Below are positions 44,954-56,970 of a stretch of 64,000 nt of DNA, piece after piece. The notes under the pieces are model-generated. The model ran no database searches, was not told the origin of the DNA, and was given only the letters and a program-made list of their open reading frames with translations. This DNA is from Taiwanofungus camphoratus. Taxonomy: Eukaryota; Basidiomycota; Agaricomycetes; Polyporales; Taiwanofungaceae. How positions within the stretch are numbered: the stretch's first letter is position 1; the number at the start of each line of letters is the position of its first letter. The translations under genes and the position numbers were made by a program. Location: positions 1,302,001 to 1,366,000 of the forward strand of contig CP021229.1 in assembly GCA_003999685.1 (NCBI GenBank), given 5' to 3'.

Positions 44954-47195
44954 GAACTCTGCTATCAGTTCTACTTCCACCATGCAATGATATTCGAGTG
45001 AGCGCCAGCACCCATATCAGCGGGGGTGCTGGTTAGCCGCCTGCGTGGCCAGATTAAGTTCCAAGGCTCGGAGGATGTTCGTCTCTGCGCCTGCGCTTGT
45101 ATGACTAAACCGCACTTTGAAGCACGGCGCATTCCCCCCCGATCTCGCTTGGGAACACCTGCGTGATGCTAAAGCGTATCTGTGTACTTATTGTCTGCAG
45201 GATCCGATCCTGGGACTGATGGGGCTGTCCCTCGTTCCATCGGGCCAAGCCCGAGTGCCTGTGTGTCGAAGCAGATGGTGCGCATGAGTCCGTCCTATGA
45301 GCAGCTTCCTTTGCGACGTCAATCACACGTCCCCCACAATGGGCTGCCATGCGGCGTGTTTTCATACATCCACGGAACGCTTGAACGCAGCGTGCACACG
45401 CGGTTTACGAACGTTCTCGTTGCCTGCGCGTTGCTTTCCAAACACGATCTTGGCTTGGGTCCCCTCACTTACGGTTTACGATGCGAGCGAGCAGGTTGCC
45501 GCCGGACACGGTGCTCATGCTGATGTGCTTGCACGAGTCCTCACTAGCGCTCTTCGGCTATCAGAGCGATGGAACACACCCTAGGGACGGAACTTGCGGG
45601 TGCGCCTCCTTTGGAGGTTAGCGGCCCTACATAGTACACGGTGCGGACTTGCCCGACTAGGGTTAGTCAATGACGACGTTGACGGAACGTTTCTGCATCG
45701 CTTTGAGGAGACCCATAATCGCCGGGCGCCAGACCGAATTGTGACTCTATTGAACAGCGCCGGGTGAAGCGCCAAGGTACGTAGTGCCCTGCACAAGGGG
45801 CAGCTGCGGTGTCGACTTGCAGGCTTCGAGATAAGGTGTGGAGGCATGCAGGGAAGCTCGAAACCGGCGTAGCAACACAGGGGCGAGTGCCCGCCGATTT
45901 TCAGCCCTGACCACCAGCCGTTCGTCCCCGGCGGCTCTCGCCAGGCACATGGGCGTCCAGCGGATCCCAGAAAGTCAACCATAACGATTAGAGCAGCTGA
46001 GCTCCACAGCCCCAGATGTACCACTGGTGCCCTGATCGTTCGCAGCAAAGCCGCTCCTTGCCTGGTTTGCTCATAGTGTACTTGGCTTGCGTATTCACTT
46101 GGTTGCCGCATGCACCGCGAAGCTTCCGTGGGCGTGCGCGGCGATGTATACAATACACAGAGCGGCGGTCCGGATCCACTGGGTTCTCACCTTGCCAGTG
46201 GGTCCTGAATCTGCCCGAAATCACGGGGACCCTTGACTACCTTGGATACATAACCAGGCCGAGGATGTCCCCGACCGTTGAAGATAACCTAGAATCAGTA
46301 GTCCCAGCATTGAATAGAGCCCAATGTCGATTACGTTGGGCTGCGCGGTGATAGCCGGACAGCGCAGTGAAGGGCGCGGTGCAGAGAATGTGTGTGTGTG
46401 TGTTCGCGGCCGGAAGTATCGACCATTGTAGCGAGCCACGGCCATCGCTGGAGCCAGAAGCCCGGGGGAAACGTCGAGAATGGAAACGCTGTTGTGCTAT
46501 ATGTACGTGCAAAGAAGAGAAGGCTTCGTGTGCTGCGCCACCAGGCCTGCGCAGGGCCCACTCACCGGTATGGCTCTCGGTGCCTGGCTGATTATCGCGG
46601 AGAATCCACCAGGCACGCCCAGACGAGAGTGGAAACGCCGCCCGAAGAGGCTCAATTCAGGCCCAGAGCACGTCTGCAGGGACCGTGACGACGGGCCACA
46701 GGGGCTCGACGAGGCGCATTCGCCGAGCATCGTGCCCACTGTCGGCGCCGGGCCATCAACAGACCGGTGACGGGCGCGAGGAGATCCTGCACAATGCCAT
46801 GCGCATGCGCATGCGAAACGGCCTGCGGAAGGGAGAGTGGGAGAATGCCAGTGCATATGTGGGAGCGGGCCGCGCGCAAATGGGGTTCCCCCTCGCCATC
46901 ACGGGTGCTGCCACAGTGGTGCTGCAGGGTGTATGGGCGTCCCAGCCGTTGATAGGTCTGCGTGTGCAGATTGGTTGGTGGACGGACGGGCGGGCGCCAT
47001 GAGCAGCAAGGGGACACTGATCTGGGCGCTTACGCGCGAGCATATGCATAACTGTCCGAATCCAACGACTTTGATCATTCAACTTTCGCTCTCCGCACCG
47101 CCGAGCAACCACTCACCGGTGCACCTCCCCTTCCCGTCGTCTTCTCCCTGTCCGTCGTCCTGTTCTCTTTCACGAAATCCCCTCCAACGACCATC
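44954..47195. other. 2.2 kb without a recognisable gene, upstream of G-alpha
   Basis: GC-rich, with many short overlapping open frames (up to 190 codons on minus) typical of GC-rich non-coding DNA; none has a recognisable motif. Contains a TG microsatellite (about 46388-46402) and a 16-bp perfect palindrome CATGCGCATGCGCATG (46798-46813). The last few hundred bases should be promoter of the G-alpha gene. Confidence 0.4.
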
Positions 47196-50100
47196 ATGCC
47201 CGCACGAGAACCACCCGACCGCGACCCGCTCGACGCTGTGCTCCGCCCGCCAATTGACGAGACTGCGGAGGAAAAGGCATTCCGCGTAGCGCAGGAGGAG
47301 GAAGCACGCCGCATCAGCCAGGCTATAGATGACAGCATCCGCCAGGAGAGGCAGCAGCGCAAGAAGATGAAGGTCGTCCGGTTGCTGCTACTGGGCCAGA
47401 GCGAATCCGGTACGTACTCGTCGCCTTTCCTTGCCCTGCCCCTGGGGATAAATTAAATCATGCACCACTTCTCTGCCGCGTGCGAGCAGGAAAATCCACG
47501 ACGCTCAGACGTGAGTAGCGTCGCCTGACTCTGTTGCTGATCTCTGTATGTAACCGCACGACTCGTCCGCCAGAGTTCCAGCGGCTGTATACGCCGTCTG
47601 CCTTCCGCGAAGAGCGTGTGCTCTGGCGGTCCATCATCCAGCTCAACCTCGTCCGCTCCGTGCACACCATCCTCGACGCGCTCGCCGACGTGCGTCTGCA
47701 CGAGCTCCCCGCCCCGCCCTCGCCCATGCTCTCGCCCACGTCCTCCTACTCGCCCTTCTCGCCGTCCGCCTCCCTCTCCCCCGCCGCGTCCTTCTCGCCC
47801 GCGTCGCCCTTCGCGTACAGCCACTCGCACGGGCACCCGCACGCGCACGGGCACGCACACGTCGCGCGCGCGGCGACGGTCGCGAGCGACTCGGACGCGG
47901 ACACCGACTCGGCGGACGCGCCTGCGCTCCCCGCGCACCTCCTCGCGCTGCGCGTGCGTCTCGCCCCGCTGCGCGACGTCGAGGCGCTGCTGATCGCGAA
48001 GCTCGTCCCGCCGCCCGAGGACGGGGCGTACCCCACGCCGCGCGCGCGGGGGGACTCGACGGGCGAGGTGTTTGTGCGCCCAGGGGCGGGCTGGAAGCGC
48101 GCGATGCGCCTCGGCGGGCTCGGCAGGCCGTACAGCGCGGGCGCGGCGGGGCAGGAGACGGCGGACGAGGTGCAGGGCGTGCTCAGTCAGTGTCGCGTGG
48201 ACCTCGTCGCGCTCTGGCGGGATCCGATGGTGAGGGGGATTTTGAGGAAGCGGAAGATCCGGCTGGAGGAGAGCCCGGGGTTGTGAGTCGCTTCTTATAT
48301 GTTTACGTTTATGTTTTATGTTTCTGGGGCCGTTCGACCCTGATTTGTTCGCGATACGTTACTGCTTCTGTTCCAGCTACCTTATGCCTTCTTCCTTGCC
48401 TTCTATTTTGCCACCCACCTTGTTCTTCCACTGTTTCTTCTGTTTCATTTCATCTAATTCCTTTTTTTTCTTCTTATTTTTCTCCTTTTCTAGCCATTCT
48501 GAATGCGAACTCGCTGACACGGTGTGTGTGTGTGCCCACAGCTTCCTGGACGATCTGGAACGAGTGACCGCGCTCAAGTACCTTCCATCAGACGGTGCGT
48601 ATTCCTTTCTAGTCTAATTCCCCGGACGTCGATTATTTGCCTGTCACAATAACTCTGCACCTGTCACCTGCTATCCGCGCTGCTCCTGCATGTCACGCTC
48701 TAATTAAACATCTGTCACAGACGATGTGCTGAAGGCGCGGCTGAAGACAGTCGGAGTGTCCGAGTACCGGTTCGAGATGGAGGCGGGCTCGGAGAGCGGT
48801 ACGCAGTGGCGGATCATTGACGTCGGCGGGTCGAGAAGTCAGGTGCGTGTCTGTCCTTGCGCCGCGTCGTGTTTTTCTTTCCTGTGTTTGTCTCCGCAAG
48901 AAGGCACGGTGACTGACCACGACCTTCTTTCCCCCAGCGTCGTGAGTGTCCCTTGTGTCAGTCTAGCCGTAGATGTGGTTGACACCGCTGGCAGAAACCT
49001 GGATGCCATTTTTTGATGATGGTGCGTCTGCTTCGCTTCCACTCCACCTTTTGATACAGACAACGGCGGTTTGCTGATGACTGATGCTATCCGGCCTCTT
49101 TGCACAATTAGTGGACGGTGAGTTTGTTCGTGCACTGCATTCGCGATGGGCCACCTTCGTATCGTTCTTACTGACACCCTTGTCCTTCTCATTGTTGCAC
49201 CTGTGTCCGGTGTGATGCCCTGTCGTGATGTCCGGTGTCGCAGCGATCATCTTCCTCGCGCCGATCTCTGGGTTCGACCAGACGCTCGCGGAGGACAAGA
49301 GCGTGAACCGCCTGGTGCGTTTGGTTTTGTCGGTTCGGGTTGATGTTGACTGACGCCCATGTCCTGCCACGCCTTGCCCTCTTGTTCCGTTCCGGTTTGG
49401 TTTGTTGTCAACGTCGGCCCTACGTCATTTCCCGTGTCCCTTTCCTGTCCGGCGCCCGCCCGCCCGACCCCTTCTCCCTCTCTTCCGCTCTGCCCCTGCC
49501 TCGCTCTCGGCCCCGCTCCGGCCCTCCTCCGGCCTCCGCCTGACCGCCCGCCGATCCTCCCACAGGAGGACAGCGTGCTCCTCTGGAAGGCGGTGTGCGC
49601 GAACAAGCTCCTTGCGCGCGTCGACCTCGTGCTCTTCCTCAACAAGTGCGACATCCTCTCCGCGAAGCTCGCCGCGGGCGTGCGCCTCGCCAAGTACGTG
49701 CGCAGCTTCGGCGAGCGCCCGAACGACGCGGAGACGGCGGAGAAGTGTGAGTGCTTGCGCGATTTCGCTGGGTTGTGTTCCCGAGGGGGGGGGGGGGGGC
49801 ATGCAGTAGGATGGGAGACTTATGTTTGAAATGGCAGGGCGCCTGCAGGCCGCGCTCTGTTATTCCGCGGCAGGCCTCTGCCGCTGGCGCGCATGTCACC
49901 TCTGATCCTATGCGTTTTTGCATTGGAGCGCGCGCAGGGCCAAGCGCGACCAGATAGATATTTCAATTATGTTCGAGGTCACTTTACCAGAGGCGACTGC
50001 TGTGTACTATGTACGACCATCGCCTCCCGCACTTCATGCTACCGCGTGCCGATTTTTCTTCAAAGTTTTCTATTGGTTTTATCGTGTACTACCGTCGAGC

Positions 50101-50415
50101 GGCTACTAACATCTGCCGCCCGGGTTTGCGTAGACTTCCGCAGCAAGTTCAATGCGATACACAGGGAATACTCGCCCATCCCGCGCAAGTTCTACGGCTT
50201 CTGCACGTCTGTGACGGTGGGTACACTTTTTCGCTTTCACTTTAGTTGTTTGGCTCAAGTACACTGAATGATAGGACACAACGACGACCGGCGGTATCAT
50301 CGCGAGTGGTGCGCCTTTTTCGTGTCATATTCAACTTACCTTGCGCTAAATGGACCGGACGGCAGTGCGTGACATGGTTATTCGTGAACATTTGCGCGCA
50401 TCCAAGCTTCTTTGA
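47196..50415 (+). CDS. Atypical G-protein alpha subunit
   Basis: Heterotrimeric G-alpha-like GTPase. Thirteen exons: 47196-47409, 47490-47510, 47574-48282, 48542-48594, 48721-48842, 48938-48941, 48995-49021, 49112-49117, 49244-49314, 49566-49746, 50134-50216, 50275-50308, 50366-50415; sum 1575 nt, 524 aa. P-loop LLLGQSESGKSTTLRQFQRL (canonical is GAGESGKS). Switch II reads DVGGSRSQRQTWMPFFDD: the Gln needed for GTP hydrolysis is Ser. Then AIIFLAPISGFDQTLAEDK, VDLVLFLNKCDIL (NKxD as NKCD) and the C-terminal helix SVRDMVIREHLRASKLL. A large Ala/Ser/Pro/His insert (about 47700-48060) enlarges the helical domain. No N-terminal MGxxxS, so no classical myristoylation site. Two exons are only 4 and 6 nt. 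This divergent type is expanded in mushroom-forming fungi. Confidence 0.9.
49785..49799 (+). repeat. Homopolymer of 15 G in a G-alpha intron
   Basis: Uninterrupted run of G within the intron 49747-50133. Prone to length variation and sequencing error; non-coding. Confidence 0.9.
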
Positions 50416-51650
50416 GTATCTTCTCCCACTTGCGTCCGTTTCTGCGAACATTCTATACCCAACCGCTCTCCCTATCTTTACCCGCGCATTGGCCATTAGC
50501 GACTCTTGGTTCCAGCGATACTCACAATGACAGTTGCGCCATCCCGACATTGATCGCCCCACGACAGCACAGCAAACAGAACAGGCTCCCGTTTGGTGCT
50601 TCCTGGCTATCGTTTACCGCACCTCAGTCTCTGTACCGGAGACCTGACCGCTTCTATCATCCACAGCTGATCTTCTGCTGCTCCCGGCGTTCGGAGCACA
50701 GCAGGCATGGCTTCTCCGCGCTCAGCGATCTAGGAGTCGCACGTTTGCGTTCGCCCAATCCCTACCCCGCACCCCCCGCCTCGGCAGCCTCAAGGCCTCG
50801 TATGCCCCCCGCCCCCACACTTATGCATCCCGTGCGCATTCTCGCCTTGCCTCTATTTTCACGCGCATACATCCGCCCCTTCGCGCCATACCACTTCTCG
50901 ATTCCCCCGACCGCGCCCGCGCTCATCTCAAGAGAGGCACTGCGCCGTCCACGACTAGAATCCACGACCAAAATGATTCCCACGTGCCGCTCTGCGTCCG
51001 CGCTGACACGGGCGCAGCGGACACTCGGCTCCGGTTGGACCCTGCCTAGGTAGAGGGCCCGAGCCGACTGTAACACTGACGACGTGCCTGCGTATACCGG
51101 GTCCCGCGTTGCTAGATTTGGCTATAGTGTGTATATAGCGGAGTGATTGATTGCATCTGTTTGAAGTCATGGGGAGGGAGTGTGTACATAGGACAGTAGA
51201 GGCAATGGGCCTGGGTTGGGTGGAATTGTGATTGTCTAATGGATACTATGTGATGATTATCAGGGAGCGAGAACACAGTATCGTCTCTAGGCCGCGCTAG
51301 GGAGCATCAGCTGCTCATCACAGCTGTGCACAAAAAGACAAGATAGAGTTGGGAATGCTGTTTGTCAAGTAGGGAGGAGAGTCCTTATTTTTGTCTAAGT
51401 ATGTAATCCCGACACATAGGTAGCATTGGATCTAAATTCAAGCGATGTGAAGGCGACCAGCGATTGTTATTGGTAGATTTATCAATGCAGTGATGGCTAG
51501 CCCCACTTAAGAGCTGACACTGAGGATTGCATATAGAGATCGAGGGAGACGAGTACCGTATTGTAGATTGCACCTTTTTATGGTGACCATGAAGAAACCT
51601 AGTAGGTAGGTGAACGACCGTTGTTCGTAGTGCTGAAAACATCTCTCATC
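50416..51650. other. Intergenic, convergent 3' ends
   Basis: Downstream of G-alpha. A 213-codon open frame at 50412-51053 is low-complexity and overlaps the G-alpha stop in another frame; I see no family and no start context, so it is not called. Nothing else recognised. Confidence 0.35.
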
Positions 51651-52996
51651 TCATCTAATGTATATTAACAAGTGCTCCACAGTCTGATCATAGCCTCCGC
51701 CATCAAGGACGATGTTATTAGTTGACCCTTCGCAGACCACTGCGAAAGACATCCGCGCAGCACGGACCAAGGGTAAACGAACCGCAATGTCGTCAACTAC
51801 CTCAGTTGCCCACTCCGTATCCAAAACTGCATAGGTCATATACAGCTTGACAGCAAGCCCCGGGCTTCTGCGACCGAGCTGAGCTAGGACATCATCCATG
51901 CGGGCCCAGTCTACAATGCTGTCAGGGTCATCATCGTAATGCATAGAGGATCTGAAACGAAACGTTATCTCCTTGAGGCAAGTGGAGTTGATCTGGGAGA
52001 GAAACACAGGGAATTTATGTTGAGTTATCCAGAAGATAATGTCGATGGACGCGAGCTGGGTGTTACGTGAGAGGTCCAGCTGGTCTGCCACGGGGATGAC
52101 GAAATGACATACATGAGCACGAGTGAGGGATATATATATACGTGAACATGATGAAGCTCACCGTCTTTGTCGTTCAGGCGGACCTGTAAATGCTTGAGCG
52201 ATGATCCTGCTCTCCGCAGCAAACCTTCGAGAGCGAGACACTCATTTGAACGGCTGTTGCATCGCAGTTCCCATTGAAGTTTCCGAAGATGAAGATCAAA
52301 TGGGCCTCTTTGCAAGCAAGCCGATACGATGGATGTATCTCGGGTGTATGATGTCAGTTCCCGAAGTTGGATCGTCGCATCTCTATCTGGCCTTGCATGA
52401 AGTAATCCGTGCGTTCTCTTGTCTAGAATGTCAATGAAGTCTATCTTAAGAGAAGCAAGCCGTGGATATGCACAGAACAACTGCATCATATCACCGGACC
52501 GCCAGAACGTGAGAGACTTCAAACAAAGAGCCTTTATCCGCGGGGAAAACGTGAGGATGCAACGCTTCGTTTCTTCACGCAGCCCGCCTGAATTGCTGGT
52601 CCACACTATCGTCCCAAGTGTTAAAGATTCGATGTTTACTAACATCGGTAACAATTGTGGCACCCAGCAATCAAGCCAATCTGTCTGTGATGTCGCTCTC
52701 CGGACCCCGAGGCTCTGCTCAAATCGCGCTAGTAGGTCTGGCCCCTCGTTGTCGATTATCAGAACACGGAACAGGAGGGAAATACCTGTGGACGCTGCCG
52801 AGGAAGCATCCAGAAGTCGTTTGAGCTGGATGGAGTCTGCATTTCCACGCAACTCCACAGTCTCGAAGAGATACCTTCGCGTTCTAGGAACCCATGCCCG
52901 GCATGCAAGACTGCACGCTATCAGCGCGCAATGGTCATCACAAAGGTTGTCAATGATCATGTCGCACAGCTCAGCGGGGACAGGCCTTGAGGGCAT
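51651..52996 (-). CDS. F-box-like protein, hypothetical
   Basis: Two exons. Exon 1 starts at 52996 (MPSRPVPAELCDMIIDNLCD, an F-box-like N-terminus: Pro-x-Glu-Leu then CALIACSLACRAWVPRTRRY, the usual ACSLVCRAW variant). The intron at about 52160-52079 starts GTGAGC and ends GGCAG, joining RLNDKDD to QLDLSRNTQL. The rest has irregular leucine-rich repeats (SLTLGTIVW, ALCLKSLTFW, RLASLKIDFI, LHLRKLQWEL) and ends VEHLLIYIR at 51651. About 420 aa. Such proteins form very large families in agaricomycetes and are thought to act as SCF receptors; no target can be inferred. Confidence 0.8.
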
Positions 52997-53680
52997 TCTT
53001 CGCCAGCACTCCGACTATCGGCCTCTTCGCAGCGTCAATCAGTGAAAGTACCTTCGATTTAATACGACATTGGGGTACTGACCACAAAGACTGGGCGGGG
53101 CTTTCGCTCGTCTTTATTGAGTACGATTTAGCTGTGAATGGCAATACGCGCGTTGTCACCGTGATAGAATTCATTAGTGTTGATTTTGTCTTCATAGACA
53201 AAGGTCTCACACTGTGTGCAGGGATCTCGAATAGGCCAATGGCGGCAATGCCTTGGTATAGATGTAACGACTGTTAGTAGTCGAGGAACAGGGGATCACG
53301 GTTGACCTTTGAGACGGTGGAGAAATACTTCGTCACCTGCTGACAAAGTTAGGAGAATGTTGGTCTCACGTCTCTTATATTGCTGTGCCACTCCGTTGCC
53401 ACTCTGAATGACTCGTGAAGATGATTTGCCGAGAAGTCGCGAACAAAGGATTCCAAGAGGGTCCAAGTGACCGTAAGTCGTGGGAGCTCAATTTTGGAGA
53501 AGTGATCTTTACTCTTGCCCGAACGTGGTATCAATTCGTTCTGCTTAGCGGGGGCACCTTACCAGCTTGAAATGTAAAATGAAGTTTCCATAATGGATTT
53601 TTCTGCAGTGCAAATCAGAGCATCTGGAGCTGTGCAATACTACGACATCAATGGACAAATTCATGTTCATATTCGAGAGC
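52997..53680. other. Intergenic; possible F-box remnant
   Basis: A 61-codon minus frame (53534-53349: KIELPRLTVTWTLLESFVRD) looks like a leucine-rich piece of the neighbouring F-box family, but no start, F-box or second exon can be placed. It may be a relic; I do not call a gene. Confidence 0.3.
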
Positions 53681-55825
53681 TTAAACACCCCTGCGTTTAA
53701 CGCCGACCTTGCATGCCACAGGCTTACGGAGAAAGCCCTCTCTTGTTTCGAACTAGAAATGCGGTAACATAGACCAAAGATGGTAAGAAAAGCCAGAGCA
53801 TGCAGAACTCGTCGTACCTTTTTCCCAGGCTCCTCCAGGACAAAGTGATACCGCCTGAGGATCGAGGAAATGATGATGAGCAGTTCCATGCTGGCCAGAT
53901 TACGCCCGACGCAGCTCCTGATGAACCAAGTCCGGTCAGTGATAACCTCACGCAGCGTACCCAAATGGTACACACCTTGGGCCAAACGAGAACGGGTTGA
54001 AAGCCTGCTGTAGCGCATTCTTATCCCGTTCCTCCCATCGTTCTGGCCTGAACACGTCTGCATCTACGCCCCAGACCTCCACATCGCGGTGTACGGTGTA
54101 CGTCGGTACCGACAGGATGGTCCCCTCGGGGAAGAACTGACCGCATACGGTAAGTCCGCCCTCGGGAACGACGCGCGGGAGGCCGATACCGGAGGTGGAG
54201 TGCACACGAAGTGCTTCATTGATGACGGCCTCCAGGTACGGGAGGCGCTTAACCTGCTCAAACGTGGAAACAGGATCATCGTCTGACCCAAGTGCTTCAT
54301 CCAGCTCGCGCTGGAGCCTCTGCTGCACCAGCGGGTTCGCTGCAAGGTGATACGTGATTGCACAAGAGGAGCTGTGTGTCCCATGTGTGAGCGCGTTTTC
54401 ACTACTGGTGAGGAAAGTCATGCAGATACTCACTTCGATGTCGTGTCAGACCCAGCAATAAGCTGAGTAAGCGCTTCGGCGGTCAGCTCTTGTCTGCCCA
54501 TTGGATTTCCATCGTCGTCTTTGCCTTCTTGCAGCTTTCCTAGCAAGTCGGTGCGGTCCGTAGGTGTTGCGAGCCGTTTTGCAACAGCCGCAATAGCAAT
54601 TCCCGCCAGGCGCTGCACAGCCTTGTTACCATTTCGATACCACGGAAAGAAGCGCATGACAAACGGGCGCCAGTGAGGCGGCAAGACACCCATTGACGCA
54701 GAGTATTCGCCGCGATCGTTAAGCACTTGCACGGCAGGGAAGTGCGCGACTTCAGGCCCCTGGCTCGCGTCGCCGTAGGAGGCAAACGCAGCATCATGAG
54801 AGACCGCAACGGGAGCAGCGTCTGCGCATGCGTGAAGCATGCCAAAAGGCGCACCAAAGGCCAAGTCACCTGTAAACGGTGTCAATGCAGTGGTAACAAG
54901 GTCTGAAACTAGGTATACCGATGATATCGAACGCGAGGTAGTTGTACCACGGGAGACAATCAAGCCATACTCGGCCATCATGGCCCTCCCATCCACCTTC
55001 TCCCTCTTGTCCGGATAGTCCTTTTGCGCCAAGCTCGCATAGTCGATCCCACTGTTTGATCAGCGTGGCGACATGCATACGCGTATACGGCTCGAACTCG
55101 AGCACGCTCTTCTGCGAGAAGATGTGGGAGACAATCTTGCGCTTGCGAGCATGCTCCGGGCGAGAACGCGTGTTGAAGAGCCCCCGCTGGATTGACACGA
55201 ACGCGTCGTAGAATTCGGACTTCAGCGTGCCATTTCCATGTGCGTAGACCACCGGAATGGCGTCTGGATTGCTGATAGAGAGATGATTGGGGGCAATGCG
55301 GACGAAAGTACCTTGATACATTCAATAACATGAAGGCATGAGCAGACAGTCAACAACGTTCGCGAATAATCAAGATGAAACAAAAGGTTTGGCCCTCATA
55401 CTTCATCGATTCTCAAACGGAAAAGACGAAGCATAAGTTGGATATTACACCCGCCCAGTGCAGACTCATTCAAGGATTGGTGTATGTAATGATTGTCATA
55501 CCATATATGGTATGACACGTTTACATCCACAATTTCCGTTCACTTCTTGTCCACTGCCACGCTCATGGGAATGGAACATGAGTCGTATACACATACCATG
55601 CGTCTTGTGTAACTCGTGGACAACTTCGGATCGATGCCCCTTCGCAGCTACCCAACCTAGCCATACGTCAGAAAGTCCGGCGAGGAAAGGGCCAGGATAC
55701 GGGCGAATGCCATGAGAGTCGATGAAGTATGGCACGAGATGCACAAGGAGAACAAAAGCAAGGACGGGTAGAACGACGAGCCAGATGCTGGGCCCCAAGC
55801 TCACGAAGTCACTGAACACAGACAT
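53681..55825 (-). CDS. CYP53: Cytochrome P450, CYP53 family (benzoate 4-hydroxylase type)
   Basis: Microsomal P450; CYP53 members para-hydroxylate benzoate and related aromatic acids. Starts MSVFSDFVSLGPSIWLVVLP (membrane anchor), hinge RPYPGPFLAGLSDVWLG. Then FVRIAPNHLSISNPDAIPVV, HGNGTLKSEFYDAFVSIQRG, FNTRSRPEHARKRKIVSHIF, the family phrase YLAFDIIG/DLAFGAPFGM, QVLNDRGEYSASMGVLPPHW, I-helix IAGSDTTS, ExxR in NEALRVHSTSGIGLPRVVP, PERW, and the haem loop FNPFSFGPR/SCVGRNLASM across an intron. The last exon restores ETREGFLRKPVACKVGV and stops at 53681. No lesion seen; about 560 aa. Family by remembered sequence pattern; the natural substrate is inferred. Confidence 0.9.
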
Positions 55826-56970
55826 GGGTCAGTCGTTGAAAGGCTGAGAGCAGTGGTCTTTGGGTACTCGACCGCTATATATCGATTCTCAGAGACGATC
55901 ACACTGGACCCTGAGATCTGAGAAGTCGAAGTGCGGGTCGGGGGTCTTCATGTCAAGCCTGCGCCATACTCCGGATAGTGGATCCTGAGTCCGTTTGGGC
56001 GACAACGTAAATCAGGTGGTAGGGCAGGCGCTACGGTTAGGCGGCCCCCATGACTCTGAAGTGCTGGGCATGTCTCCTGAACGAGTACCTGTTCCACCAT
56101 CATCGCCGATAGACTTGCCTGTTTTTACTTTCGAGCCCCACGACGGAAACTTCGCAAAAGCTCAGTCTAGTCCAAAAGCGTGCTCACGTCCGACGTTGAA
56201 TGTCGAACTGAGAGTGAAGGTCTTATTCGTCACAGTCTCAAATGAAACATGTGGTTAACACCGGCGAAGTTCTCAACATTTTAACGGAGATAGGTCCGGA
56301 ACTGGCATCAGACTTGCACGAGAGGAACTTGTCGAAGTCGTCTTGATTCTCGCGTAGCACGCTAGAGCCTGCCATCTTTGAGCTTGAAGTTCTCATTACG
56401 CATAGCTCCTCCTGCGACTGCGCCGCGTAGGGAATGGACTGTTACACGCCTTCCTTCCTACAACACGGTTATGTATACTGTGGCTTTGTCTTTGCGACCT
56501 ATTGTTCGATGCTTTCTGTACATCTCGTGCTTGTCGGCCTGGCTACCGCAGTCTGAGCGTTCTAAAACATGGCGGACCGGGATGCGAAGTCCTGGTACAG
56601 TAATCGAACTACCTGCGGTGAATCAAGCTACTCCTTGCGTTCTTGCCTGTGCCACCAGGAAATTCTGCTAGTCTGTTGCGATCTTGGTGACTGCTCTCCT
56701 ATTTGGTTCAAGGCCAGGGAAGTACAGTTATGCATAGGTCATGACAACATGTGCGGCATGTGAAATGCGTGGTGACATCTCTGCATTCGCGCCTTCTGCA
56801 ACCACTGAGTTTGCACCTTATGTATCATATGACTGCTAATTGGTCGACTTGGTTCCCATGCAGATTGGCATCACTTCCTGGTTTGGTAACGTGATCTCTG
56901 AGGCCTCGATAAAGACTGTATACTTGCCACTTGCGCTCGCTCTTCGCAGAGCGTCATTAAGGTTGACGAA
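55826..56970. other. Divergent promoter region, CYP53 / SDR copy D
   Basis: Short open frames only. CTATATATCGA at about 55872 lies some 45 bp upstream of the CYP53 start and could be its TATA element. No gene recognised. Confidence 0.35.

Noticed and set aside
45581-46153. 190-codon minus-strand open frame
   Set aside because: GC-rich DNA keeps several frames open here; composition looks non-coding and no domain is visible.
47616-48036. Alternative-frame Arg/Ser-rich open frames in the G-alpha insert
   Set aside because: GC-rich, low-complexity shadows of the G-alpha exon 47574-48282.
50516-50553. Alternative last exon of G-alpha ending APSRH
   Set aside because: In phase, but the exon at 50366-50415 restores the conserved C-terminal helix (SVRDMVIREHL), so it was preferred.
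50412-51053. 213-codon plus-strand open frame after G-alpha
   Set aside because: Overlaps the G-alpha stop in another frame, low complexity, no family. The true G-alpha end is VRDMVIREHLRASKLL.
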